NCBI GenBank assembly: GCA_029979565.1
Contig: JAPOHG010000001.1
Span: forward strand, 1-64,000
Direction of reading: 5' to 3'
Length of the DNA stretch: 64,000 bases
From: a bacterium
GTDB taxonomy: Bacteria; Bacteroidota; Bacteroidia; Flavobacteriales_D; Sanyastnellaceae
Shown: in pieces, positions 17,388 through 25,851 of the stretch
Position numbering within the stretch: position 1 is the stretch's first letter
Layout: the number at the start of each line of letters is the position of its first letter
Notes under the pieces: model-generated
Told to the model about the DNA's origin: nothing
Databases searched by the model: none
The model's input: only the letters and a program-made list of their open reading frames with translations
Program-made: the position numbers and the translations under genes

Positions 17388-18725
17388 ATGTTTCTATCCG
17401 ACTCCAGTCCCCAATTCGAGGCCATTCAGGCGCACTTTGATGCGTCCACCGGTGTCACCACGGATACGCGCGCTGCCGGAGCTGGCCAATTGTTTTTCGC
17501 CTTGAAAGGCGAGAATTTCAACGGCAATGCTTACGCGCAACAGGCCATCGATACCGGCTGCATCGCTGCTGTCGTGGACGAAAGCGAACACGTACCGGTT
17601 GATGATGCACGTTTTATTCTCGTGCCCAACGCATTGGAGGCGTTGCAGTCCTTGGCCCGCTGGCACCGCCGCCGGTGGTCCTGCCCCGTCATCGGCTTAA
17701 CGGGAAGCAACGGTAAGACCACGACCAAGGAATTGATGAAGTGCGTATTGGAAGCCGCTCACTCCCACGTTCATGCCACCGTTGGAAACTTCAACAACCA
17801 CATCGGCGTCCCGCTGACCCTGCTCGCCGCGCGAACGGAACCCGACATCGCCATCATTGAAATGGGGGCCAACGCTCAAAAAGAAATTGCCCTGCTGGCC
17901 CGAATCGCCGAGCCCAACGCGGCCGTGATCACCAACATTGGCCGGGCGCATTTGGAGGGGTTTGGTGGAGAAGATGGGGTCATGATGGGCAAGGGGGAGC
18001 TGTTCGATTTCATCCGCAATGAGAAGCCCGAGAGTCCGGTATTCGTCAACAGCAACCACCCCAAACTCTTGAAACTCTCCGAAGGCTTGAATCGCCGCGA
18101 ATACGGGGCTCCATCATCGGCTCCATTCGTCAGCGAAGTACATGCTGAAGATGCCTTTGCATGGGTAGGACCTTCGGGCGCCTCGCATGGATCGCTGAAG
18201 GTGCACGTTCAAGGCGAGCACAACCGTGAAAACATCATGACAGCCATCGCCATTGGGCTTCACTATGGTGTCCCCGAATCAGCCTGTTCGCAAGCCGTCG
18301 CTGCGTACCAGCCAAACAATAACCGGTCGCAGTGGACCTCAACCCAGCACAACCGCATTTTGCTCGATGCATACAACGCCAATCCCTCCAGCATGCGCGC
18401 CGCACTCACCTCGTTCAAGCGCATGGTCGATGAGACTCCTGGAGCGGGAAAGCCGCTTTGCATCTTGGGAGACATGGCCGAGTTGGGTGAACATACAGCG
18501 GCCGCGCATGAGGAAATCTTGGCGTTCGCCCTCGGGTTGGGCCTGCAAACCTGGGCAGTAGGCCCCGGTTTCGACCACGCGGCAAAGGCCTACAAAAACG
18601 TCGTGGCCTTTGCAAATACAGAAGACGCCGCTGCCCATTGCAGAGCGACCGAGCTTGCCGACCACCGCATCCTTTTGAAAGGATCGCGATCCATCGCACT
18701 CGAGGCGCTCGTCGAAGTGCTGTAA
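17388..18725 (+). CDS. murF: UDP-N-acetylmuramoyl-tripeptide--D-Ala-D-Ala ligase
   Basis: MurF adds D-Ala-D-Ala to the UDP-MurNAc-tripeptide in the last cytoplasmic step of peptidoglycan precursor synthesis. The 445-residue product shows the Mur ligase domains in order. An N-terminal domain comes first (TDTRAAGAGQLFFALKGENF). The central ATPase has the P-loop GLTGSNGKTTTKELM, TVGNFNNHIGVPLTLL, EMGANAQKEI and TNIGRAHLEGFG. The C-terminal domain contains LLDAYNANPSSMRAAL and LGDMAELGEHTAAAHEEI. The start is the ATG at 17388; earlier in-frame codons fall inside the preceding terminator hairpin. tyrS follows after 27 bases. Confidence 0.96.
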   Translation: MFLSDSSPQFEAIQAHFDASTGVTTDTRAAGAGQLFFALKGENFNGNAYAQQAIDTGCIAAVVDESEHVPVDDARFILVPNALEALQSLARWHRRRWSCPVIGLTGSNGKTTTKELMKCVLEAAHSHVHATVGNFNNHIGVPLTLLAARTEPDIAIIEMGANAQKEIALLARIAEPNAAVITNIGRAHLEGFGGEDGVMMGKGELFDFIRNEKPESPVFVNSNHPKLLKLSEGLNRREYGAPSSAPFVSEVHAEDAFAWVGPSGASHGSLKVHVQGEHNRENIMTAIAIGLHYGVPESACSQAVAAYQPNNNRSQWTSTQHNRILLDAYNANPSSMRAALTSFKRMVDETPGAGKPLCILGDMAELGEHTAAAHEEILAFALGLGLQTWAVGPGFDHAAKAYKNVVAFANTEDAAAHCRATELADHRILLKGSRSIALEALVEVL

Positions 18726-18752
18726 CCCTTCCACAAGTTATCTTTACAACCG

Positions 18753-20024
18753 ATGGATTTTATCAGTGAATTGAAGTGGCGCGGCATGTTGCACGACATG
18801 ACGCCCGGGTTAGAAGAGCTGCTCGCAAAGGGCAACGCAACCGGCTACGTTGGTTTTGACCCCACGGCTGATTCCCTGCACATCGGCAACCTTGTCCCTG
18901 TGATGATGTTGGTGCATTGGCAACGGTGTGGCCACAACCCAATCGCACTGGTTGGGGGAGCGACGGGCATGGTGGGAGATCCCAGCGGCAAGACCGCCGA
19001 GCGGCAACTGCTCGACGTGGAGCGCATCCAACACAACCTCGCCTGCCAAAAGGCCCAGCTTGAGCAATTCCTGGATTTCGACGGAGCGCATGCCGCTCGC
19101 GTGGTCAATAACGCCGATTGGTTCAAAGATTTCCGCTTCCTTGATTTCATCCGCGACGTCGGGAAACACATCACGGTGAATTACATGACCTCGAAAGACA
19201 GCGTCAAAAAGCGCTTGGAGACCGGTATGTCGTTCACAGAGTTCAGCTACCAATTGGTCCAAGGATATGATTTCTATCACTTGTGGAAAAACGAAAACTG
19301 CATGGTTCAGTTTGGCGGTTCCGACCAATGGGGCAACATCACGACCGGCACGGAATTGATTCGCCGCATGGGAAGCGGGCAAGCGTTCGCGGTAACCGCT
19401 CCGCTGATCACGAAGGCCGACGGCAGCAAATTTGGAAAGTCCGAAGGCGGCAACGTATGGATTGACAAATCGAAAACATCGGCCTACAAGTTCTACCAAT
19501 ACTGGATCAACGCAGCGGATGAAGATGTGTCCAAGTACATCCGCATCTTCACCTTGAAGAACCAAGAAGAAATCGAATCGCTCGAGGCCGAGCATGCACA
19601 AGACCCCGGTCGCCGCATTTTGCAAAGGGCCCTGGCCGAGGACATTACGACACGCATCCACAGCGCAGCGGATCTGGAAACCGCCATCGCGGCCTCTGCG
19701 CTGCTGTTCGGAAAAGCGAGCAAAGAAGCCATTGAAGCGCTGCCTGAAGCGGAATTTCTGAGCGTCTTCGAAGGTGTGCCGAAGGCCACACTGGGTGTTG
19801 ATCAAATCCAATCCGGCCTCCCCATCATCGATTTTCTCTCAGAACACACGGGATTCCTAGCTTCAAAAGGCGAAGCGCGTCGGGCCTTGAAGGAAAATTC
19901 GATCTCCATTAACAAGGTCAAGGTGAACGAGAACACCACCATTACCGGCGAAAACCTCATCAGCGGGAAACACATCCTGTTGCAGCGGGGCAAGAAGAAC
20001 TACTTCCTTGTCAGCTGCAGCTGA
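18753..20024 (+). CDS. tyrS: Tyrosyl-tRNA synthetase
   Basis: Class I aminoacyl-tRNA synthetase that charges tRNA-Tyr. The 423 residues show the HIGH-type motif in ADSLHIGNLVP (about 40-50) and the tyrosine-site sequences GGATGMVGDPSGK and SYQLVQGYDFYHLW. QFGGSDQWGNITTG and the KMSKS-type loop KFGKSEGG follow at about 230. The C-terminal S4 RNA-binding domain carries SKGEARRALKENSISINKVK. All features are complete. It ends exactly where the convergent LuxE-like gene ends, with no base between the two stops. Confidence 0.97.
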   Translation: MDFISELKWRGMLHDMTPGLEELLAKGNATGYVGFDPTADSLHIGNLVPVMMLVHWQRCGHNPIALVGGATGMVGDPSGKTAERQLLDVERIQHNLACQKAQLEQFLDFDGAHAARVVNNADWFKDFRFLDFIRDVGKHITVNYMTSKDSVKKRLETGMSFTEFSYQLVQGYDFYHLWKNENCMVQFGGSDQWGNITTGTELIRRMGSGQAFAVTAPLITKADGSKFGKSEGGNVWIDKSKTSAYKFYQYWINAADEDVSKYIRIFTLKNQEEIESLEAEHAQDPGRRILQRALAEDITTRIHSAADLETAIAASALLFGKASKEAIEALPEAEFLSVFEGVPKATLGVDQIQSGLPIIDFLSEHTGFLASKGEARRALKENSISINKVKVNENTTITGENLISGKHILLQRGKKNYFLVSCS

Positions 20025-21062
20025 TCATTCTTCTACCGTCAACAGATTGCACCCGCGTATTTCGGAGTGGTCAAACCGTCCCAGAACTTCAAACATACCG
20101 TCCGGGTGCATGCGGCCAATATCGCTGGTTTCCAGAAATGCACAACTCGACAAATTGGCCAGATCCATGATGCGAATCCGGCCTTGTTTGCCATCGGGTG
20201 CCCACGCTCCAGGATCATTCAGGGCACCGAGTCGCACACACATCCAAGGGGGTGTGGCAAACCGTCCTTGGCCCAAGGACCAGGCCTGTGATAACAGTTC
20301 CGTCATGCCGTATTCGCTACCGATGGCCGTCGAGGCCACCAACGGCCGAAGGGCAGCATGCACCTCTTCGCGAATGCGTTCGGCACCGTGCCCCTTCATC
20401 CCGCCCGTTTCGAGCAACTGCACCTGCTGATATGGTTGGTCCAGCTTCGCCTCTGCGGCCCATTTGAGCAATGCGTGCGTCACCCCCATGACGAGCACCT
20501 GGTGCCCCTCCTCCACCGCGGCATCAAGCTTTTGTTCAAGGGCCGTCCAATCCTCCATAAAGAACCAGTCCGCCTCTGCTGATTGACCGCAGCGCCGCAT
20601 GAATGCGCGCACCATGTGAATCAACGAAGACTCAGGCCGGTACCCTGGGAGCAGCGCAACGAGCTTTTTGCCGGCGAAGGGACCTACGCACCGTTCAAAC
20701 CCGGCCATGGCCACTTCATCGTACCAGTCCAGGTCGTCCACAGGATGTCGGGATCGGATTTGTCCCGTGGTTCCTGAACTCTCGAAGACGCGGTCAATGG
20801 GCGTCCCTTCCTCAAATACGGATACCCAATGCGATTGAAAGAACGTCACGGGCAAGTATGGAACTTCGCGCGTTGAAGTGACCTCTTCCGGATCCACACC
20901 GCGCAGCCGAACGAACTCGCCGTAAACGGGGTTGTGTGCACATTGAAATCGAAATACCTTCAAGCCAAACGCTTCCCAGTCGCCTCCGCTGGCGATCAAT
21001 TGCCGCATTTCTCCACGCAACTTGGCCAGCAAATCAGCAGTATGGTCGGCACGGTTTTGCAT
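20025..21062 (-). CDS. LuxE/acyl-protein synthetase-like adenylating enzyme
   Basis: The 345-residue product belongs to the LuxE branch of the ANL adenylating superfamily, which activates a carboxylic acid with ATP. The P-loop-like ESSGTTGQIRSRH (from about residue 92) and VASTAIGSEYGMTELLSQAW (motif around 240) with ETSDIGRMHPDG near the C terminus support this. The length matches LuxE, shorter than full acyl-CoA synthetases because the mobile C-terminal domain is small. No luxC reductase or acyl carrier protein gene lies beside it, so the substrate is unknown. Proteins of this type are common single genes in Bacteroidota. It diverges from the lipoprotein gene at 21129. Confidence 0.8.
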   Translation of the reverse strand: MQNRADHTADLLAKLRGEMRQLIASGGDWEAFGLKVFRFQCAHNPVYGEFVRLRGVDPEEVTSTREVPYLPVTFFQSHWVSVFEEGTPIDRVFESSGTTGQIRSRHPVDDLDWYDEVAMAGFERCVGPFAGKKLVALLPGYRPESSLIHMVRAFMRRCGQSAEADWFFMEDWTALEQKLDAAVEEGHQVLVMGVTHALLKWAAEAKLDQPYQQVQLLETGGMKGHGAERIREEVHAALRPLVASTAIGSEYGMTELLSQAWSLGQGRFATPPWMCVRLGALNDPGAWAPDGKQGRIRIMDLANLSSCAFLETSDIGRMHPDGMFEVLGRFDHSEIRGCNLLTVEE

Positions 21063-21105
21063 CTTTTCGCGGGGTCAGCTTCGGTACGCGAAGTTGCAGA
21101 TTCCT

Positions 21106-21113
21106 TAGCTTTG
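21106..21113 (+). promoter_or_regulatory. Minus-7 box of the small lipoprotein gene
   Basis: TAGCTTTG matches TAnnTTTG exactly. It ends right before an in-frame ATG at 21114, so a transcript from it would start near 21120. That favours the ATG at 21129 as the true start. Confidence 0.4.
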
Positions 21114-21128
21114 ATGCCAATCAAAACG

Positions 21129-21647
21129 ATGAAAATCGCACGTCACTTCCCCAAGTCTCCCTTGCCCGTTGCTTTGATCGGTGCACTATTGCCGCTCAGC
21201 GGCTGCTTGCCCGAACCCAATTTTCCGGATGAACCGGCCATCGAATTCCAATCGTTTGATCTCAGCGCAGGAGGAGGACGGGAATTGGTGATCGGATTTT
21301 CGGATGGCGACGGCAATGTAGGGTTGGCACAGGCAGATACTTTGGCACCCTTTTGCCCGACGTGCGAATTCCACCAAAACTTGAAGTGTGAATACCAAGA
21401 ATGGCGGGACACCGCGTGGGTAGAGATCGAACTCAATCCCGACGCGGGCCAAATCCCGTTTTACTACCGCGTCCCGCCTGCCGCACCCACGGGCCAGAAT
21501 CCGGCGCAGAACGGCACCATCAGCATCGACATGAATTCGTGGTACCTCAACAGCTCCTACGACTCCATGCGATTCAGGATTACCCTGTATGACCGGGACC
21601 TCAACGCCTCGAACGAAGCGTTTACGCCTGCCACGCCCAAGCCTTAA
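21129..21647 (+). CDS. Small lipoprotein of a conserved Bacteroidota family
   Basis: A 172-residue predicted lipoprotein: a basic start (MKIARHFPKSPLP), a hydrophobic core and lipobox LSGC with the lipidated Cys at about 26. The mature protein has an Ig-like beta pattern and the segment LVIGFSDGDGNVGL, followed late by MRFRITLYDRDLNASNEAFT. That combination is typical of an uncharacterised Bacteroidota lipoprotein family. Function unknown. An earlier ATG at 21114 is in frame, but a minus-7 box lies directly before it. A bidirectional terminator follows at 21668. Confidence 0.75.
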   Translation: MKIARHFPKSPLPVALIGALLPLSGCLPEPNFPDEPAIEFQSFDLSAGGGRELVIGFSDGDGNVGLAQADTLAPFCPTCEFHQNLKCEYQEWRDTAWVEIELNPDAGQIPFYYRVPPAAPTGQNPAQNGTISIDMNSWYLNSSYDSMRFRITLYDRDLNASNEAFTPATPKP

Positions 21648-21667
21648 AGCAAGGTCCTGAAAAGGAA

Positions 21668-21693
21668 AAAGGCGCCCCATTTGGAGCGCCTTT
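21668..21693. terminator. Bidirectional terminator between convergent genes
   Basis: Stem AAAGGCGC / GCGCCTTT around a 10-base loop, with A and T runs on both sides. It can serve the plus-strand lipoprotein gene ending at 21647 and the minus-strand mosaic gene ending at 21716. Confidence 0.8.
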
Positions 21694-21715
21694 CTCGTTC
21701 AATGCGGTTATGCGA

Positions 21716-24700
21716 TTACTCTGGGCAATCCGAACCGAATTGAGACAGGAAGAAGAGCAAGTCAGGGGTACCGACTTGGCCGTCTTCGTTAACATCTGCT
21801 GGGCATGGGTCGGTGAAGTCGAACTCACACGTCCCGTTTTCCATGGTCGCCGAAGCGTCATAATTCGAAGCATCCGCGTACGTGCAGCCGTAGCAGTCGT
21901 ACGTGCAAGAGCCGTCGTCAAAGAACGCTCCACCGTTGAAGTTGCATGCGCTCGCATCCACACAGCCGAAGGCCGATGAGTTTGGTGCACCCGGGGTGCC
22001 GTTGTCCACCCAGCTCGCTTGCCAGTTGTCCGGATCCTCGTTGTTCAGATCGGTTTGGATCAATTCCAGGCTTGAGCAACCGCCGTCAGGGCTCTGGACC
22101 AAAACGTTGCCCAAAACCGCAACTGTTTGCGCTGGCCATGGATCGGCGTCGTCATAAGTGACGGCGTTGACCACATTGCCGAAGCCGTCTTCAATGCTCA
22201 CGCCTTCACCGGAGTTGGAGAAGTTGCCCAAGTCCAATTGGAAAACCTGAACACCCAATCCGCTGTAGTTGGCCGTACCGGCATCGGAAACGGTCATCAG
22301 GACGTATTCACCCGCGGCAATCGACGTGCCTTCTGGGAAGACGTAGCCGAGCTGTGGGGCGCCGCTGGCGGAGTTGTAGAACTCGAAACCACTGATGTCA
22401 GCAGCCATGTCGCCACCGTTGTAGATCTCGACAAACTCGTAGTCGAAGTCATTGCCCTGTGCACTGCACGGGTTGTAGTGGATTTCATTGATGACCAAGT
22501 TGGGCAACGTGTAGTAACAATCCTCGTTGGTTGGGTTGTTGACGCCCTCTTGGTAGTTGAATGCTGCAGGATCATCGCAACCGCTGATGATGCAAGAGCC
22601 ATCGTCCAAGGTCGCTGCTGGATCGTAGTTGTCTGCCGCAGGGTCTGTGCAACCGGGCGCATCCACACACGAACCATCGTCTTCTTGTGCATACGGATCG
22701 TAGTTGCTGAACGAAGCCGTTGTGCAACCCAATCGGACAACATCCGCGGAGTCACGTGGCAACAACTTCCAGGCGCCGTACGCGTAGAAGTTCGGGCCAA
22801 CAACACGGTACGAACGGCCTTCTTCCAAGAGCGGTGCGTACGTTGCTCCGCCGTCAGCGGTCAATGAATCGCCGATGGCGTCGTAGCCCACATCATCGAT
22901 GACGCCGATTCCGGAACCGTCGTTCAGGTGCCATTCGCCGTAACCGGCATCTGCGTTGACGCATTCACCGGTCATGCTGATCAATACGCACTCCCACTGC
23001 TCATCGTTGATGGCTGCAGTCGCGAGCATTTCTGCTTCCGGCAAAGCGTTGCCTGATGACAAGACTTCAGGTGTCGCCGCTTGGATCTGGCGCAAGCCAT
23101 ATACTTCGGTCACGTTGCCCAAGATGGACACTTCGTCGCCGAGGGCGACTCCATCACCGATGACCCAGATGGCCGAGTTGGGTCCTGTGCCGTCTTGGAT
23201 GACGTACGAGGCTTGGCCGGCCAATCCACCCGTTGGAGGGTAGGTCGCCGTTACGATGCCTTGCGTTTGCATTTGACCGCTCAACCCACCAGACTGGATT
23301 TCCTGGATGGTGAAGTTGTCTATGTAGATGCATGAACCGTCATCCGAGGTTGCATTTTCATCGTAGTTGATCGCGAATGGATCGGTGCAACCACTGGTCG
23401 AAGCTGCACAAGAACCCGAGAACGTGTGCATGCCCAAATCCGTGAAGTCATCTTGATCGAGTACGATCCACTCGGAATCCAATTCATTGGTTCCCGCTGA
23501 CATGGCCCAATCACCACCGTTGCCCGTGAAGACGAATTCGTTTCGCACCAACGTGTGGTTTTGGGTGGCATTGGTGGTACCCGCGACCTCCCATCCTGAA
23601 CCCGGGTCTGGGCCGATGGTTCCGATGATGTCCACCAATAAGGTGTCCTCACCGGCCAATTCAAACAAACCGTACGTATCGTCACCGTTGGAGAGGTATT
23701 GGTATGTAACGTTCGCTACGTCCAAAATCTCCTGAGCAGCCGAGGGGTGCGCAACGATGTACGTGCCGCCTGGAGCAAGTTCCGCATCGAAGGGGAAGTT
23801 GAACGTGAAGTAATCGAATTGGTCGGATACGTTTGGCGCATCGGGCGTATCGCATCCGTTGCTGCAGTTGCCCAAAATGTACTGGCTCAAGAACACCGTT
23901 GAAGCGGTTGGGTTGTACAGCTCGAGGTACTTGTTGTTGCTGCTGCCCTCAGAATATTCCGAGAAGAAAATGCCGCATGACTCGCCGGAAAATTCACATG
24001 AGCCGTCGTCGATGCCTGCACCTGGATTGTAGTTGGCCGCATCTGCGCTTGTGCAACCGTACAACAAAGCGTCGGCTTCAGAGCGCGGTTGAATTTTGAA
24101 ATTACTGAACGAGTAGTCCAGTGGACCTGTCACCTGCCACGTGCTTCCTGCCGTCACGTATCCTGTGCCAATAGCATCGTAACCACGGTCGTCCACACGG
24201 CATTCACCCGAGGTATCGTCCAAGCCCCACTCACCATAACCAAGGCTTGGCGAACTCACATCACCTGTGACTTGGACCAATACCCCTTCCCACTGCTCGT
24301 CGGAAGCCACCGTAGCGGTGCTCAGCACCTCAGGGGTTGGCATGTCCGCATTTTGAGCGTTGATCACAACTGAAACGTCGGTCAACTGGGTCAATCCATA
24401 GTACTCAGAAACCGTACCGGTGACTTCAATGTCGTCACCGACCGCTACCGGCACATTCGGTCCGAACATCCAAATCCCACTGTAAGCCCCTTGGCCATCT
24501 TGCAAACTCACGAGGGAGCCGTAGACACCCGTGACCACACCGTTCGTCACCACCGTGGTGCCCGTGTAGGCATCCGTCAACTGGCCTTCTTGAATGGCAG
24601 CAATTGCCGTCGTGGTAACTTCCAAGCAAGAACCGTCGTCGAAATCAGCTGCTTCGTTGTAGTTGGGCGCTGCAGGGTTGGTGCAACCACCGGTACCGAC

Positions 24701-25711
24701 CGTAACCGTTCCGACCATGCCCAAAGCAGCGTGCGTGCCGACCGAGCAATCGTACGTGTAAACACCTGGAACGGTGAACGTGAAGCTGCCGATGCATACC
24801 GGACTTCCGCCCGAGCTCACGGGTGAGAAGTAGAAGTCTTCTGGGTTACCGAAAGATTCTCCAGTCTGTGTATCAGTCGTGCCATTCGCATTGTGAGAAC
24901 CACCTACGTTTTCCCAAACAACTGTTGTACCTGGCTCAATGGCCAAATCAGTGGGGCTGAAGTAGTATGATCCTGCTGCGACTACAACGCCGTCGACGTT
25001 GCATGCATTGTCAAAGGTGCATGAGCCATCGTCTTCGGTAGCTGCTGGGTCATAGTTTGTAGCGTTTTCGTTGGTGCATCCGGGAACAGCTGCACCGCAA
25101 CTTCCAGTAAATTCATGAGCTCCGAGGTAGTCCCAAGTGTTTTGCGGGTATACAATCCATTGGCTGTCATCGGCATTCGTACCGGCCGAAGAAGCCCAAT
25201 CGTATCCAATTCCCGTGGTTACATCAGACTTTCGAACCAATGTGTGGTCTTTCGTCCCATCGGTTACGCCTGCAACAGCCCAACCTGAACCCGGGTCGCC
25301 TTCAAAATTGCCGATGATGTCCACGAAGGTGTAGTCGCTTTCTGTCCCGAATACGAGGGCGTAGCCGTCATCTCCATTGAAGTAGGCATTACCAGTTTGA
25401 TCCGTTTCCGCAATGATCGCCGGATCGCTGGATGGATTGGCCCAAACAAATACGTCGCCCGGAGCAATGGTAGCACCAGCTGAGAACGTATTCCAGTATT
25501 CATGAACACCAACTGTGGTAGGCGCATTCCCTACTGATGCGATGGCATACTGGGTAAGGTCAACCGTTTCCGATGTTGGATTGTAAATTTCGAGGTACTT
25601 ATTGCTGCTACTTCCTTCTGAATACTCAGAGAAAAACAGCCCGCATTGAGCGGTACCAGCTAGGCTTGCTCCGAAAAACAAGGCTGCCAGCAACAGGTTT
25701 AGTGAACGCAT
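21716..25711 (-). CDS. Secreted mosaic protein: lamin-tail, cupredoxin, OB-like and calcium-loop domains
   Basis: 1331 residues with a signal peptide (MRSLNLLLAALFFGASLAG, cleavage near TAQ-C). Three lamin-tail domains lie at about 24-205, 579-770 and 1070-1235; the first two open with almost the same sequence (FFSEYSEGSSSNKYLE / FFSEYSEGSSNNKYLE). A cupredoxin domain (about 236-342) has all four type-1 copper ligands: H273, C322, H327 and M332. Two OB-like modules follow lamin-tail 1 and 2. Eight copies of a cysteine motif, GCTxxxAxNYDPxAxxDDGSC, plus one degenerate copy, link the modules. The C terminus is DVNEDGQVGTPDLLFFLSQF, a single EF-hand/dockerin-like loop; no classical T9SS sorting domain is seen. 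It is probably an extracellular or surface protein; the function is unknown. Confidence 0.85.
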   Translation of the reverse strand: MRSLNLLLAALFFGASLAGTAQCGLFFSEYSEGSSSNKYLEIYNPTSETVDLTQYAIASVGNAPTTVGVHEYWNTFSAGATIAPGDVFVWANPSSDPAIIAETDQTGNAYFNGDDGYALVFGTESDYTFVDIIGNFEGDPGSGWAVAGVTDGTKDHTLVRKSDVTTGIGYDWASSAGTNADDSQWIVYPQNTWDYLGAHEFTGSCGAAVPGCTNENATNYDPAATEDDGSCTFDNACNVDGVVVAAGSYYFSPTDLAIEPGTTVVWENVGGSHNANGTTDTQTGESFGNPEDFYFSPVSSGGSPVCIGSFTFTVPGVYTYDCSVGTHAALGMVGTVTVGTGGCTNPAAPNYNEAADFDDGSCLEVTTTAIAAIQEGQLTDAYTGTTVVTNGVVTGVYGSLVSLQDGQGAYSGIWMFGPNVPVAVGDDIEVTGTVSEYYGLTQLTDVSVVINAQNADMPTPEVLSTATVASDEQWEGVLVQVTGDVSSPSLGYGEWGLDDTSGECRVDDRGYDAIGTGYVTAGSTWQVTGPLDYSFSNFKIQPRSEADALLYGCTSADAANYNPGAGIDDGSCEFSGESCGIFFSEYSEGSSNNKYLELYNPTASTVFLSQYILGNCSNGCDTPDAPNVSDQFDYFTFNFPFDAELAPGGTYIVAHPSAAQEILDVANVTYQYLSNGDDTYGLFELAGEDTLLVDIIGTIGPDPGSGWEVAGTTNATQNHTLVRNEFVFTGNGGDWAMSAGTNELDSEWIVLDQDDFTDLGMHTFSGSCAASTSGCTDPFAINYDENATSDDGSCIYIDNFTIQEIQSGGLSGQMQTQGIVTATYPPTGGLAGQASYVIQDGTGPNSAIWVIGDGVALGDEVSILGNVTEVYGLRQIQAATPEVLSSGNALPEAEMLATAAINDEQWECVLISMTGECVNADAGYGEWHLNDGSGIGVIDDVGYDAIGDSLTADGGATYAPLLEEGRSYRVVGPNFYAYGAWKLLPRDSADVVRLGCTTASFSNYDPYAQEDDGSCVDAPGCTDPAADNYDPAATLDDGSCIISGCDDPAAFNYQEGVNNPTNEDCYYTLPNLVINEIHYNPCSAQGNDFDYEFVEIYNGGDMAADISGFEFYNSASGAPQLGYVFPEGTSIAAGEYVLMTVSDAGTANYSGLGVQVFQLDLGNFSNSGEGVSIEDGFGNVVNAVTYDDADPWPAQTVAVLGNVLVQSPDGGCSSLELIQTDLNNEDPDNWQASWVDNGTPGAPNSSAFGCVDASACNFNGGAFFDDGSCTYDCYGCTYADASNYDASATMENGTCEFDFTDPCPADVNEDGQVGTPDLLFFLSQFGSDCPE

Positions 25712-25779
25712 GTCGTGAGTTTTGGTTAAAATGGTGATGCAAACTACTGAAAACTCGACAAATCAACGCATTGTGTGGA

Positions 25780-25835
25780 TAAAAACAACGTTTCGTTAAC
25801 TTAACGGTTGCCAGCGACTTGCAAGGTTAACCACC
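25780..25835. other. Cluster of short inverted repeats
   Basis: The gap between the mosaic gene and rnhB holds CGTTAACTTAACG (25794-25806, palindromic around the central C), GGTTAACC (25825-25832) and the small AACGTTTCGTT repeat. Read on the minus strand they could fold into an imperfect stem followed by TTGTTTTTATC, a possible terminator of rnhB. They could equally be binding sites. Confidence 0.3.
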
Positions 25836-25851
25836 ACACAACCCTCCTTGT

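Noticed and set aside
18810-19811. 333-codon minus-strand open frame opposite tyrS
   Set aside because: Antisense shadow of a complete tyrosyl-tRNA synthetase.
21716-22010. T9SS C-terminal sorting domain in the large mosaic protein
   Set aside because: The PNP...G.Y.v.i...G beta-sandwich pattern seen in PorU is absent; the protein ends in a calcium-loop motif instead.
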